Counted from the first letter of the stretch, positions 17,676 through 26,493 are shown. The stretch is 64,000 bases of DNA from Terriglobales bacterium (GCA_035561515.1 DATMXP010000013.1:1-64000); one strand, 5' to 3'. Notes: a model not told the origin generated them from the letters alone. Program-made: numbers and translations.

Positions 17676-19946
17676 TTACGAATTCCGCGGCGTTCGTGCG
17701 GCCAGAAGGATGGGGCCGAGGTTGGCGAGCGCGACGATCCCGGCAGTCTTATAAAAGCCAAAGACTGGTATCAACCACATACTGATGACGAGCGCGCCAA
17801 CGCACGCGCCAAAGAGGTCGAGGCCGTAGAGCGTGCCGGGAGAGGCGGGTTGGCGTACGTGCGAGAAGATACGCATTCCGATCGGAAACTGGAAGCCGCC
17901 AACTATTCCGCAAAGGACGGCGAACACGAGAAAAACCGCGTGCAAGAAGATGGTTGGGAGACCGAACGCGGTGAGCTTTCCCATGCCGACTATAAGCGGG
18001 GTTACGGCGAGCAGCACGACAACGGCGGCGACTTGGGTGAGCCATAGCAGGCGGATCGAGTTTCGATTCTCCGTGTGCCGCAGAGCGAGCCAACTGCCGG
18101 TGGCCATTCCGATCATGAACCCGGCGATGATGAGTGCGAGTTCATTAAAGACGTATCCGTAAACGGCCTGGAATCCGAGCAGCAAGAGAATTTCAAGAAC
18201 CATGAGAGTGAGTCCCATCATGGCGACGGAGTAGCCTGCGGCGACGCGCCGACTGGAGTTTGTGACGGCGGAGATAAGCAGCAGAGCGAATATCGCCCAG
18301 ATAACAGCAGCGAACGGTATTTTGGCTATGGTGTTGAATGCGTCGCGGTAGCGGGAGTTGAACTGCGTGCTCCACAACTCGATATTGAAAAAGTAAGCGA
18401 TCGGAACAAAGTCGCGGTTGATGCGGGTTGTCTCTGTGGGCTTGAGACTCTCGGCCAGAGATGTCACACGCTCGGGCGTGATGCGGAATGGAAGATAGTA
18501 GTCGCGGAAGAAGGTGGTGCGTACGCCCCTCTGGTCGAGTCGGGTGAGCAGGAGTTGTGGGTCGGTGGTGAGCAGGGCCGGCTGTGCGGTGGCAATGAAG
18601 TGCACAACCTCGCCGGGAATGGTGATGGTGTGGGCGAAGGCGCGCTGGAGGGTTGCGTTGAGGCAGCGAAGGAAGGCCTTCATCTGCGGATTGAGGTATT
18701 CCTCGGATGCGTGCATCTGGAATCCGAAAACGCCGCCGGGGTTGAGGTGCGCCGAGACTTCCTGGAAGGACTCTTCGGTGTAGAAGCGGTTGATCTGCGC
18801 AGTTTGTGGCTCGGGAAGGCTCAGGATGACGACGTCAAAGCGCAGTGGAGTGGAATTCAGGAAGAGGCGTCCGTCGAGTTCGTGAATGTGAATGCGGCGG
18901 TCGGCGATGAGGGAAGCCCAGAGCTGCGGGAAATGGTCGCGCGAGATGCGTATGACGGCCGGGTCGAGTTCGACGTAGTCGACGCGCTCGACGGTGGGAT
19001 ACTTCAGGATTTCGGCGATACTGCCGTTGAGTCCACCACCGATAAGAAGGACGGTACGCGGAGAAGGGTGCTGGAGAAGGGGAAAATGCACGGCTTCTTC
19101 GGCAGCGGCCAGATCGGGGACGGTGAACAGGATGGTGCCGTTCTGGATGACACTGCGATTTCCCTCGGTCTCGACAACCGCGAGGGCGCCATAGGGCGAG
19201 ATGCGTGCGGCGACGACGTGAAATCCGGGCCATGAGCGTGCGACGGTCTGGAGTTCAAGGCGGCTGGAAATGACGATCATGGTCGCGCCCGCGATGAGGA
19301 CGATTAACGTCAGTGCGGTGCGCGCGAGCTTGCTGGAGGCAGTGAGGAAGATGGCGACCAGGACGTTCACGAGGGCGATGATCGTGGCGATCTGAAGCGA
19401 GTCGAAGAGTCGGAGCAAGAGAAGACTGGCGAGCAGACCTCCGACGGCGGAGCCGATAGCTTCCAGCAGATACATGGAACTGGTGGCATAGGAGATTTCC
19501 GGCATGTGCTCGGCGTAGCAGCGGCTTCCGGCAGTGAAGAGCCATCCGGAAAGTGGGCAGTAGATGGCCAGCGTAAAGAGGGTGGTGACGATAATCGGAA
19601 CGGGCCCGAGTGCTTCGCCGGGAGACGCATTCCAGTAGGCGCGACTGCTGCGGACAAGAAAGATGGCGAAATAAATGGCGAGCGCGCTGGCGGTAAGAAG
19701 GGCGGCGAGCACACGGCTCGGGAGCTTCCTGCGAAACAACCGGCCGAAGAGGTTGCTGCCGACGGCGGTGAATGCAAGCCAGGCGGCAAGCATGATCCCG
19801 AGCGAGAGTTCGTTGCCGTAAGAGGCGACCAGGAGTTCGCGCATGAGAATGATCTGCCCGATGACAGCTGAGAATCCGACGGTGACGAGAGCAATGCGGA
19901 GGTGGAGTGGCGGTTGCGCAGTTGCGGGTTGTGCAGGCGAGGCCAT
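17676..19946 (-). CDS. Membrane-embedded spermidine synthase-like protein
   Basis: A 756-residue protein with about seven N-terminal TM helices (1-240), a central SAM-dependent aminopropyltransferase-like domain (about 250-500), and about seven C-terminal TM helices. The central domain keeps VLLIGGGLNGSIAEILKY (canonical GGGDGG altered), VDYVELDPAVIRISRDHF, and DVVILSLPEPQTAQINRFYTEE where spermidine synthases have DVIIxDxxDP. The loss of the acidic residues suggests a reaction other than classical spermidine synthesis. It is convergent with, and directly abuts, the AmmeMemoRadiSam operon: its TAA and that operon's TGA are adjacent. Confidence 0.72.
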   Translation of the reverse strand: MASPAQPATAQPPLHLRIALVTVGFSAVIGQIILMRELLVASYGNELSLGIMLAAWLAFTAVGSNLFGRLFRRKLPSRVLAALLTASALAIYFAIFLVRSSRAYWNASPGEALGPVPIIVTTLFTLAIYCPLSGWLFTAGSRCYAEHMPEISYATSSMYLLEAIGSAVGGLLASLLLLRLFDSLQIATIIALVNVLVAIFLTASSKLARTALTLIVLIAGATMIVISSRLELQTVARSWPGFHVVAARISPYGALAVVETEGNRSVIQNGTILFTVPDLAAAEEAVHFPLLQHPSPRTVLLIGGGLNGSIAEILKYPTVERVDYVELDPAVIRISRDHFPQLWASLIADRRIHIHELDGRLFLNSTPLRFDVVILSLPEPQTAQINRFYTEESFQEVSAHLNPGGVFGFQMHASEEYLNPQMKAFLRCLNATLQRAFAHTITIPGEVVHFIATAQPALLTTDPQLLLTRLDQRGVRTTFFRDYYLPFRITPERVTSLAESLKPTETTRINRDFVPIAYFFNIELWSTQFNSRYRDAFNTIAKIPFAAVIWAIFALLLISAVTNSSRRVAAGYSVAMMGLTLMVLEILLLLGFQAVYGYVFNELALIIAGFMIGMATGSWLALRHTENRNSIRLLWLTQVAAVVVLLAVTPLIVGMGKLTAFGLPTIFLHAVFLVFAVLCGIVGGFQFPIGMRIFSHVRQPASPGTLYGLDLFGACVGALVISMWLIPVFGFYKTAGIVALANLGPILLAARTPRNS

Positions 19947-20189
19947 GACGAAATCAGATGGGCCGCTGCGTTCAACAACAGTGCCATAGTAACGACTTTA
20001 TCCGCGCAGTTCTGTGACGGGAGCGGTAGTGGATCTCAGGTGAGACCTTAAAGCAGGTGATTCCGAGTGGCGCTAACCGGTAGTTTCAATTCGGGAAAAC
20101 GGAGAGTAAGGCGTTTATTTTCAAGTCGCCGGAAATTGGATCAGCCTAGAATTAAGCGAATGTAATCGCTCGGCCAGGGAGGCTGCTCC

Positions 20190-22748
20190 ATGCCTCCGGC
20201 TCCGCAAATTCGTCCCGACCCGATTCGCTTCAGCGACTTCGAACTAGACGTTCGCAGGGGACAGTTGCGCAAGAACGGCGTACCGAGCCATCTGCAGGAA
20301 CAATGCCTTCAAATCTTGAAAATGCTGCTTGCCCATCCGGGTGAGGTGGTTACGCGTGAAGACTTGCGCGCCCGACTCTGGCCCAACGGCACGGTTGTTG
20401 AATTTGACCACGGGGTAAACGCGGCGGTGATGAGGCTGAGAGAGGCGCTGGGAGATTCCGCCGGACACCCGAAATTCATAGAGACAGTTCCGCGAAGAGG
20501 CTACCGGTTTATCGCACCTGTGAAGGAGACGGGCGGTGCCGAAGTGTCTGCTCTTGCAACGAGCGAATCAACATCCGAGCCGGCGTGGACGCTGGAGCCG
20601 GAAAGGTTCGATCACTATGACGTGATAGGCAAGATTGGGGCGGGGGCGACAGGAGTGGTGTATCGAGCTCGAGACCGGAGGCTTGGGCGCGAAGTCGCGG
20701 TGAAGGTGCTGCTTTCATTGCACTCGTCGGAACCGCAGGCGCTCCGGAGGTTCAGACATGAGACGCTGGCGACGATCGCGTTGAACCATCCGAACATCGT
20801 TGCCGTGTACGACGTGGGAGAGGCGGATGGGGTTCCGTACATCGTTACGGAATTGCTGCAAGGCAAGACGCTGCGGGAGCGTATGGAGCAGGAGCACTTG
20901 TCGCATGAAACAGCGACGGAGTATGCGATCCAGATACTGCGAGGACTTGCGACGGCGCACGAAGCGGGCATTGTTCATCGGGACCTGAAGCCAGAGAACA
21001 TCGTCATTACCAAAGACGATTGCGTGAAGATCCTCGACTTCGGACTGGCAAAACATAGTGCAGTCAGCCAGGAAGGGCCGGAAGCGCTGACGGGTTCGAC
21101 GGAGTGTACGTCTCCGGGGGTAATGCTGGGGACGGTGGGGTATATGGCGCCGGAGCAGGTGAGGGGCGAGGCAGTGGACTTGCGTTCCGACCTGTTCGGC
21201 TTCGGCACGGTGTTCTACGAGATGTTGACGGGAAAGCGGGCGTTTGCCGGGACGACGGCAGTCGATACGCTTAGCTCGATTCTGAACAGCGAGCCGGAAG
21301 AGCTGCATTCAGGTAAATCGGCGATTCCGACAACCTTGCAGGCAGTGCTGCGACGTTGTTTGGAGAAGCTGCCGGACAGGCGCTTCCAGAGTGCGCGGGA
21401 GGTGCTGGAGGCGTTGAAGGAAAAGGCTTCCGTGAGGTGGAGAGTTCCGGCGAAGCTGTGGCGGTGGGCGGCGCTGGTTGTGCTCGCGGTATCGGTAGGT
21501 GCTGCCGGATCGTACATGGCGCGACGGATACGTCCTATGCAGTCACAGACGGTGTATAGCGAAAGCTCGACGGCGCTCGATGCGTATCAGAAAGGCCGCG
21601 AGTATCTCCATCGTTATGACAAGAAAGGAAACGTGGAGAAGGCGACTTCATCGTTCGAAGCGGCGGTGAAGAGCGATCCCAAGTTTGCGCTGGCGTATGC
21701 GGGGCTGGGTGACGCGTACTGGATCAAGTATAGGCTGGGAAAGGATCCGAAGTGGATTGAGCAGGGGCTTGTGAATGCGAAGCAGGCGCTGGAGTTGAAC
21801 GGGGGCCTGGCGGCTGTCCATGTGACGCTGGGGAGGAATTACTGGGCAAAGGGAGATCAGCAACTGGCGCAGAACGAGTTTGGGCAAGCGCTGAGAATGG
21901 ATCCGCTCGATGCGGACGCGCATATCGGATTGGGCAGCGTGTACGAGAAACAGGGTCGTGCGGCAGACGCTGAGGCGGAATTGAGGAAAGCCACTGACCT
22001 TCGACCGGACTACTGGATCGCGCACAATGAACTTGGGACTTTCTATCGGAGGCAGGGCAGGAACAATGAGTCGGCCCAGCAGTTACGCGCCGCGTTGGAG
22101 GTTGTTCCGGATAATGCCGGCGTACACACGAACCTGGCGTTAGCGCTGCGTGGGTTAGGACAGGAGAAAGAAGCGGAGGCGGAACTGAAGCGCGCGCTTG
22201 AACTGGATCCGACGTATCACGCGTACAACAACCTCGCGGTGTTTTACTTCTACCAGCGACGCTTCACGGAATCGGTCGAGATGACCGAGGCGGCGTTAAA
22301 ACTGAATGACACAGATTACCGGACGTGGCTGACGTTGGCGATTGCTTACGAGTGGATCGGCGAGCATGAGAAGGCGCAGGCGGCCTATGCCAGAGAACTC
22401 ACGTTGCTGGAACCGTTTGTTAAAGCCAACTCTCGCGAGCATACCGCGCACGCGGATTTAGGGGTGCTGTATGCGAGGCAACAGCATCGAGACAGAGCGC
22501 TGGCGCAGATCCAGTCAGCGCTCGCGCTTGCACCCGACGATAGACAAGTACTTGCTTCAGCAGGCGAAGTTTACGAAACCCTGGGAGACCGAACGAAGGC
22601 CCTGATTTATATGAAGAAAGCACAGCAGAGGGGTTGGACGATCCAGGATGGAGAGACTAATCCGGACCTGCGCAGCTTCATGGCGGATAAGAATGTGCGG
22701 CGGGCGCTGAAGGCAAGTTCCGGAAAAGGATACAGGTCGGCTCAATAA
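20190..22748 (+). CDS. Winged-helix / Ser-Thr kinase / TPR membrane regulator
   Basis: An 852-residue multidomain regulator. An OmpR/CadC-type winged helix (about 10-110; FIETVPRRGYRFIAPV is its signature wing) is fused to a Hanks-type kinase (about 141-405). Kinase residues are intact: GKIGAGATGVVYRA loop, Lys172 (VAVKVLL), HRDLKPEN with Asp265, DFG at 283-285 and APE in YMAPEQVRGE. A TM helix follows (RWAALVVLAVSVGAAGSYM, about 427-447), then about ten TPR-like repeats to the end. The topology puts DNA binding and kinase in the cytoplasm and TPRs in the periplasm. GGGAGG precedes the ATG. Widespread in Acidobacteria; target unknown. Confidence 0.88.
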   Translation: MPPAPQIRPDPIRFSDFELDVRRGQLRKNGVPSHLQEQCLQILKMLLAHPGEVVTREDLRARLWPNGTVVEFDHGVNAAVMRLREALGDSAGHPKFIETVPRRGYRFIAPVKETGGAEVSALATSESTSEPAWTLEPERFDHYDVIGKIGAGATGVVYRARDRRLGREVAVKVLLSLHSSEPQALRRFRHETLATIALNHPNIVAVYDVGEADGVPYIVTELLQGKTLRERMEQEHLSHETATEYAIQILRGLATAHEAGIVHRDLKPENIVITKDDCVKILDFGLAKHSAVSQEGPEALTGSTECTSPGVMLGTVGYMAPEQVRGEAVDLRSDLFGFGTVFYEMLTGKRAFAGTTAVDTLSSILNSEPEELHSGKSAIPTTLQAVLRRCLEKLPDRRFQSAREVLEALKEKASVRWRVPAKLWRWAALVVLAVSVGAAGSYMARRIRPMQSQTVYSESSTALDAYQKGREYLHRYDKKGNVEKATSSFEAAVKSDPKFALAYAGLGDAYWIKYRLGKDPKWIEQGLVNAKQALELNGGLAAVHVTLGRNYWAKGDQQLAQNEFGQALRMDPLDADAHIGLGSVYEKQGRAADAEAELRKATDLRPDYWIAHNELGTFYRRQGRNNESAQQLRAALEVVPDNAGVHTNLALALRGLGQEKEAEAELKRALELDPTYHAYNNLAVFYFYQRRFTESVEMTEAALKLNDTDYRTWLTLAIAYEWIGEHEKAQAAYARELTLLEPFVKANSREHTAHADLGVLYARQQHRDRALAQIQSALALAPDDRQVLASAGEVYETLGDRTKALIYMKKAQQRGWTIQDGETNPDLRSFMADKNVRRALKASSGKGYRSAQ

Positions 22749-22807
22749 TGCTCAAAACTCAGGTCCGAAGGCCCAGCTACCTAAGACTGAATGGAGGAGA
22801 AGAGAAA

Positions 22808-23161
22808 ATGATTATCGACATTAAAGTAAAGGAACAAGAAGCCGTTCCGCCACACTATAAAGTTAATAAAAGCGATCACGTCATCTTCAAAGCCATAGAT
22901 GATGACGGCTGGCTAGTTTTCGATCAGCATCCAGACTTTCAGGAGAACCCTGTTTTGCTGAAAAGAGGCGTTCCGCGGAGCATTGCGGTAGCGGACCCCA
23001 AGCCCCCGGATGGCACTCACAAATACACGATCCGGCCGGCGAAGTTGATCATGCAACTGCTAGCTATGTACGACAGCAAAGCTTCCGAAACGGAATGGAC
23101 CCAGTTTTTAGGGAAGTTAGAGAAAGAAAGTCGCCCGGCTCCCGAGATCGAGTTTCCGTAA
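22808..23161 (+). CDS. Hypothetical protein, 117 aa
   Basis: Not recognised. A soluble 117-residue protein with beta-rich spacing and hydrophilic charge (VNKSDHVIFKAIDDDGWLVF, FQENPVLLKRGVPRSIAV), without signal peptide, TM helix or cysteines. The spacing VIFKAIDDDG-FQENP vaguely resembles cupredoxin-like folds, but the metal ligands are missing. The ATG at 22808 is chosen because GGAGGAG lies about 8 bp upstream; the longer frame from 22748 lacks a ribosome site although it touches the kinase stop. Base composition is more AT-rich than its neighbours. It may form a unit with the kinase gene upstream. Confidence 0.6.
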   Translation: MIIDIKVKEQEAVPPHYKVNKSDHVIFKAIDDDGWLVFDQHPDFQENPVLLKRGVPRSIAVADPKPPDGTHKYTIRPAKLIMQLLAMYDSKASETEWTQFLGKLEKESRPAPEIEFP

Positions 23162-23190
23162 GGTTGACACCGTTGGCCGAAGATGGGCAA

Positions 23191-23216
23191 TGGGAGCATG
23201 CGCAGGTGTGCTCCCA
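23191..23216. other. Inverted repeat between two unknown genes
   Basis: TGGGAGCA/TGCTCCCA 8-bp stem with a 10-base loop, 7-10 bases upstream of the ribosome site of the following gene. It has no T-tract, so it is more likely an RNA stem affecting that gene than a terminator. Confidence 0.35.
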
Positions 23217-23238
23217 ACCAGCGGTGTAAGGAGGAGAG

Positions 23239-23814
23239 ATGCGGAAACGATGGTTTGTGATTGTGGCAATGGCGATCACCGTCGCATTTGCTGTTGTTGC
23301 CGGTGTTTGGAAACCAGAATTCGTACAGCTCTGGAATTTTGGTCGTGATGACTTTCTTAGGGTGTTAACGCAGTTGATTGCGATCGCGCTTATCATCGAG
23401 CGGGCGGTTGAGGTGCTGATTTCGCCGCTCCGGTCGGAGGAGACTGAGAGGCGTCGCCTTGCGCTGGCAATTCAGAGCGAAAGGGCCTCGGATATTGAGT
23501 CGGTTCTTCCGTACATAAACCCATACGTTGGTTGGCGAAGCGATACGCAGAAGATCGCGTTTTCAATTTCGCTCGGCCTCGGGCTCCTGGTCGCGATTAT
23601 CGGGATGAGGGCGCTGCAATTCCTTGCCGATCCCGTCGTGCTCAACGGCTTGAGGGGAACGCAAGCCACATTGTTCAGGATCGTCGATGTAGTGCTGACC
23701 GGCGCGCTTCTGGCAGGCGGGGCTGATGGCCTACATAAGTTGGCTTCTCTGTTTACGAGCTACGTAGAGAGGGCGACGGAGAGGGTGAGGCTAGGTCATC
23801 CGGTTCGAATGTAA
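23239..23814 (+). CDS. Hypothetical membrane protein, 191 aa
   Basis: Not recognised. There are about four hydrophobic segments: FVIVAMAITVAFAVVAGVW (about 5-23), a second at LTQLIAIALIIERAVEVLI (44-62), FSISLGLGLLVAIIGMRAL (about 105-123), and VLTGALLAGGADGLHKLASLF near 160. The second carries acidic residues. It ends with a basic tail. Start decided by GGAGGAGAG directly upstream of ATG 23239. Downstream on the opposite strand is rnpB. Its place after the kinase and the 117-aa gene suggests a short three-gene unit, but spacing (76 bp plus hairpin) leaves this open. Confidence 0.65.
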   Translation: MRKRWFVIVAMAITVAFAVVAGVWKPEFVQLWNFGRDDFLRVLTQLIAIALIIERAVEVLISPLRSEETERRRLALAIQSERASDIESVLPYINPYVGWRSDTQKIAFSISLGLGLLVAIIGMRALQFLADPVVLNGLRGTQATLFRIVDVVLTGALLAGGADGLHKLASLFTSYVERATERVRLGHPVRM

Positions 23815-23844
23815 TTAAGGACGATGAGTCTGGGTGGGAAATCA

Positions 23845-24268
23845 GTGACAGCCGGACCTGTAAGCCGAATTTTGTATGCCGGTTTGCACCGGCATGACGG
23901 TCATTCCTCTGGGCGACGCGTTACCGCGACGCTCTAGCGACCTACCCGGGACTTTCATCCCTTGCGGGATGCCCAACTGGGTTGGCGCGCCGAGCCGGCA
24001 CGCCATCGCGTTACCGCGATGTTGTCCCCTATTTGGTCTTGCTCCGTGTGGGGTTTACCATGCCCCGACCATTACTGGGCGGGCGGTGCGCTCTTACCGC
24101 ACCTTTTCACCCTTACCCCGCTTGCGCGAGGCGGTATGTTTTCTGTGGCACTGGCCGTACGGCGGATTTGAATCCGACGCCCCGGACGTTATCCGGCACA
24201 CTGCTCTGCGGAGTTCGGACTTTCCTCCCTCGCTTGCGCGAGAGCGACCGTCCGGTCCGGCTGTCAAC
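23845..24268 (-). ncRNA. rnpB: RNase P RNA, bacterial type A
   Basis: Catalytic RNA of RNase P, which matures tRNA 5' ends. Transcribed leftwards. The ends pair as P1 (GTTGACAGCCGGACC near 24268 with GGTCCGGCTGTCAC near 23845). The conserved 5' core GAGGAAAGTCCGAACTCC and 3' core ending AAAATTCGGCTTACAGG are present, and the length of about 424 nt with many extra stem loops is that of type A. A large open frame crossing here on the plus strand is an artefact. Confidence 0.95.
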
Positions 24269-24310
24269 CTATCTATTATAGATGTTTGGGGAAAGAGGCA
24301 AGGTTTAGGT

Positions 24311-24355
24311 AACAGAGCTCCACTCAACCAGAAGAAGGTTGAGTGGAGCTCTGTT
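24311..24355. terminator. Long perfect hairpin, probable terminator of the Bax-inhibitor-like gene
   Basis: A 19-bp perfect stem (24311-24329 with 24337-24355) and seven-base loop between the stop of the minus-strand Bax gene and the rnpB 5' end. The core CCACTCAACC is shared with the terminator at 25206-25234 on the other side of the same gene. U-tract is poor on both sides, so termination efficiency is uncertain. Confidence 0.65.
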
Positions 24356-24403
24356 TCGGTATGGGAAAACCTCAAGATCCGGGATATGAAATCCCGGACT
24401 ACG

Positions 24404-25156
24404 TTAGCGGCGGTCGCGGATCTTGGCGAGGAGCCGCAGCATTTCCAGGTAGAGCCAGATCAGCGTGACCATCAGGCCGAAGGCACCGTACCACTCCATG
24501 TACTTGGGGGCTCCGGCGCGGGCGCCGCGCTCGATGAAGTCGAAGTCGAGTACGAGGTTGAGCGACGCGATGATGACGACAACGACGCTGAAGCCGATGC
24601 CGATCGGGCTGGAACTGTTGATGCTGGTGAAGTGAATCCCGAAGAAGCCGAGGACGAACTGCGCGAGATAGAACAGCGCAACGCCTCCGGTCGCGGCGAC
24701 GATGCCGAGGCGGAGGTTGTCGGTGACGGGGATCAGTCCGGAGCGGTAGGCGAGCAGAAGGACGATCAGGACACCGAAGGTGAGGCTGACGGCCTGGATG
24801 GGGAGGCCGGGCCAGCGGACTTCGAAGATGGCGGAGATGGCTCCGAGGACGAGTCCTTCGAGAAGGGCGTAGAGTGGCGCTGTGATGGGCGCCCAGTTCT
24901 TCTTGAAGACGGTGACAATGGCGACGATGAATCCGCCGATGGCGCCGATAACGGCGGCGGGCGCAACGGCCTGAGCGGATTCGGCCTGCATGAAGCGAGT
25001 CCAGGTCCACGCGGCAGTGGCGATGGTGCAGAGCAGCAGAATGCCGGTCTTATTGACGGTGCCGGAGATGGTCATCGCTTCCTGTCCGAAAGCGACTCCG
25101 GCTTCGCGGAAACTTTTGTCGTTCAGGGCCGGATTCGAAGTGCGCATCAATGCCAT
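24404..25156 (-). CDS. Bax inhibitor-1/YccA-like membrane protein (BaxI_1 type)
   Basis: A 250-residue integral membrane protein with seven predicted TM helices: the first at TGILLLCTIATAAWTW, others at VIGAIGGFIVAIVTVF, LYALLEGLVLGAISA, AVSLTFGVLIVLLLAY, VAATGGVALFYLAQFVLG, IGFSVVVVIIASLNLVLDF and FGLMVTLIWLYLEML. The pattern YALLEGLVLGAISAIFE and the DFIERG segment match the BaxI_1 branch of the TMBIM family, Ca2+-leak-like or stress proteins of unsettled role in bacteria. Flanked by two related hairpins, so it is probably its own transcription unit. Confidence 0.87.
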   Translation of the reverse strand: MALMRTSNPALNDKSFREAGVAFGQEAMTISGTVNKTGILLLCTIATAAWTWTRFMQAESAQAVAPAAVIGAIGGFIVAIVTVFKKNWAPITAPLYALLEGLVLGAISAIFEVRWPGLPIQAVSLTFGVLIVLLLAYRSGLIPVTDNLRLGIVAATGGVALFYLAQFVLGFFGIHFTSINSSSPIGIGFSVVVVIIASLNLVLDFDFIERGARAGAPKYMEWYGAFGLMVTLIWLYLEMLRLLAKIRDRR

Positions 25157-25200
25157 GGATCGTCCTCCGATTTGAGGTTAGCGGGTTTAATTAGAAAAGT

Positions 25201-25234
25201 AAAAACCCCACTCAACCAAGGAAGTTGAGTGGGG
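25201..25234 (-). terminator. Terminator of the molybdoenzyme operon
   Basis: Minus-strand hairpin CCCCACTCAAC/GTTGAGTGGGG (25206-25216 with 25224-25234) followed by TTTTT (25201-25205). It lies after the small Cys-rich gene. Confidence 0.88.
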
Positions 25235-25270
25235 CACTAATGTAAGTTCAGTACCGGTAACTTCCAACAA

Positions 25271-25507
25271 CTACCCACTCTTCCCGCAACCGTGGCAGCA
25301 GCGGTCGGTTGATGTGCAGTTGCCGGGCTCGGCGAGTTCGCCGTCGGGTCCGATGCAGGTCTGGGTGTACATGCACCAGAAGAGGCCGTCATTGCAAGGC
25401 TGGACGGTTTCGTCGTGCGCGGCGGCGATGAACTGACCTTTCCAGCGCAGCCCGGAGCAGAGGTTGGGATGGTTGATGTCGAAACGTGCTTCACGGCGAT
25501 GAATCAT
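25271..25507 (-). CDS. Small cysteine-rich protein encoded at the end of the molybdoenzyme operon
   Basis: A 78-residue protein easy to miss. Its ATG at 25505-25507 overlaps the FAD-subunit stop as ATGA, and AGGGAGGTCAGCA precedes it, a good ribosome site, so translational coupling is likely. Eight cysteines at 17, 38, 45, 51, 64, 70, 71 and 74 (pattern C-x20-C-x6-C-x5-C-x12-C-x5-CC-x2-C) dominate the C-terminal half. No signal peptide. A metal-binding or cofactor-handling role for the enzyme, or a disulfide-rich accessory peptide, are possibilities; function is not known. A terminator follows 36 bp later. Confidence 0.72.
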   Translation of the reverse strand: MIHRREARFDINHPNLCSGLRWKGQFIAAAHDETVQPCNDGLFWCMYTQTCIGPDGELAEPGNCTSTDRCCHGCGKSG

Positions 25508-26493
25508 TGCTGACCTCCCTTCGCGGCCTGCAACAGTGCGCGTTTGACTGCCACCCGCGTGAGTTGGACTTTGTAAGCGTTGCGGCTGAGTGGTTTCGCG
25601 ATCGAGACTGCCGCCTGAGCGGCAGCGTCGGCGGTCTGCTCGTTCAGTTGCTTTCCGACCAGCGCTTGTGCGGCTTCCTGCGAAATCCACGGAACCGGAG
25701 CGACCGCACCGAGCACTACATTCGCCTTTTGAATGGTGTTGCCATTCATCCAGAGCGCGACGGAAGCCAGCGAGAGCGGCCAGTCAAAGGCGTTGCGCTG
25801 GCGAACCTCGTACTGAGCGGCCTTCACGTTCTGGCCGGGCGGCACGATGATTTCGGTGACGACGTCGTTGGGTTGAAGGTCGTGCTCGCGTTCGTCGGTG
25901 GTCTTGGGAATGCGGTAGAACTTCGAGAGTTCCACTTCGCGGTCTCCACGAGGACCGACGATGCGAACTTTGGCCTCGTAAGCGATCAACGCTGGAGCGA
26001 TGGTGGATGGGGTAACGAATTTGGCGGGGCCGTCGTTGGCGATGATGGCGTGGTAGCGGTTGTCACCATCGACGACGAGCGACTTGCCCTGCTGCTCCGG
26101 TATCAGGCCAGAGCCGTTGCGGAAGTACCAGCAGCGCGGACGCTGGCAGAGGTTTCCGCCCAGGGTAGCCATATAGCGGATCTGCGGGCTGGCGGCTTCG
26201 TCCACAGCCCAAGCCAGCATCGGAAGGCTGCGGCGTACGTCCGCGTTGTCGGCGATTTCGGAAAGCTTGGTGAGAGCGCCGAAACGATGCCATCCGGTGG
26301 CGTTGAACTGAATGCCGGAGAGCCCGGGGATGTCCTTAATGTTGACGAGGCGCTTAGGTTGGAGCACGTCGTCTTTCATAAGGGCGAGGATGTCAGTCCC
26401 GCCGGCAAGGATCTGCGCCTGAGACCAGTTCTGTCCCAATAATCCGACGGCCTGCTGAGTTGACTTAGGGACGGTGTATTCGAACTGTCGCAT
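25504..26493 (-). CDS. Xanthine dehydrogenase-family FAD-binding subunit
   Basis: A 329-residue FAD-binding subunit (CoxM/XdhB type), carrying electrons from the iron-sulfur subunit. N-terminal FAD-binding region: VGLLGQNWSQAQILAGGTDILA (about 17-38), ATLGGNLCQRPRCWYF (about 110-125) and a C-terminal CO-dehydrogenase flavoprotein domain. The start ATG (26491-26493) overlaps the preceding stop as TAATG, with AAGGAGG upstream. Lies in the order small iron-sulfur subunit, large subunit, FAD subunit, Cys-rich protein. No signal peptide; export could be by piggyback with the Tat-leader iron-sulfur subunit. Confidence 0.9.
   Translation of the reverse strand: MRQFEYTVPKSTQQAVGLLGQNWSQAQILAGGTDILALMKDDVLQPKRLVNIKDIPGLSGIQFNATGWHRFGALTKLSEIADNADVRRSLPMLAWAVDEAASPQIRYMATLGGNLCQRPRCWYFRNGSGLIPEQQGKSLVVDGDNRYHAIIANDGPAKFVTPSTIAPALIAYEAKVRIVGPRGDREVELSKFYRIPKTTDEREHDLQPNDVVTEIIVPPGQNVKAAQYEVRQRNAFDWPLSLASVALWMNGNTIQKANVVLGAVAPVPWISQEAAQALVGKQLNEQTADAAAQAAVSIAKPLSRNAYKVQLTRVAVKRALLQAAKGGQQ

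Noticed and set aside
18075-19235. 386-residue plus-strand ORF
   Set aside because: Antisense shadow of the membrane spermidine-synthase-like gene; acidic, repetitive composition.
23876-25228. 450-residue plus-strand open frame
   Set aside because: It covers rnpB and the antisense of the Bax gene; low-complexity acidic translation.
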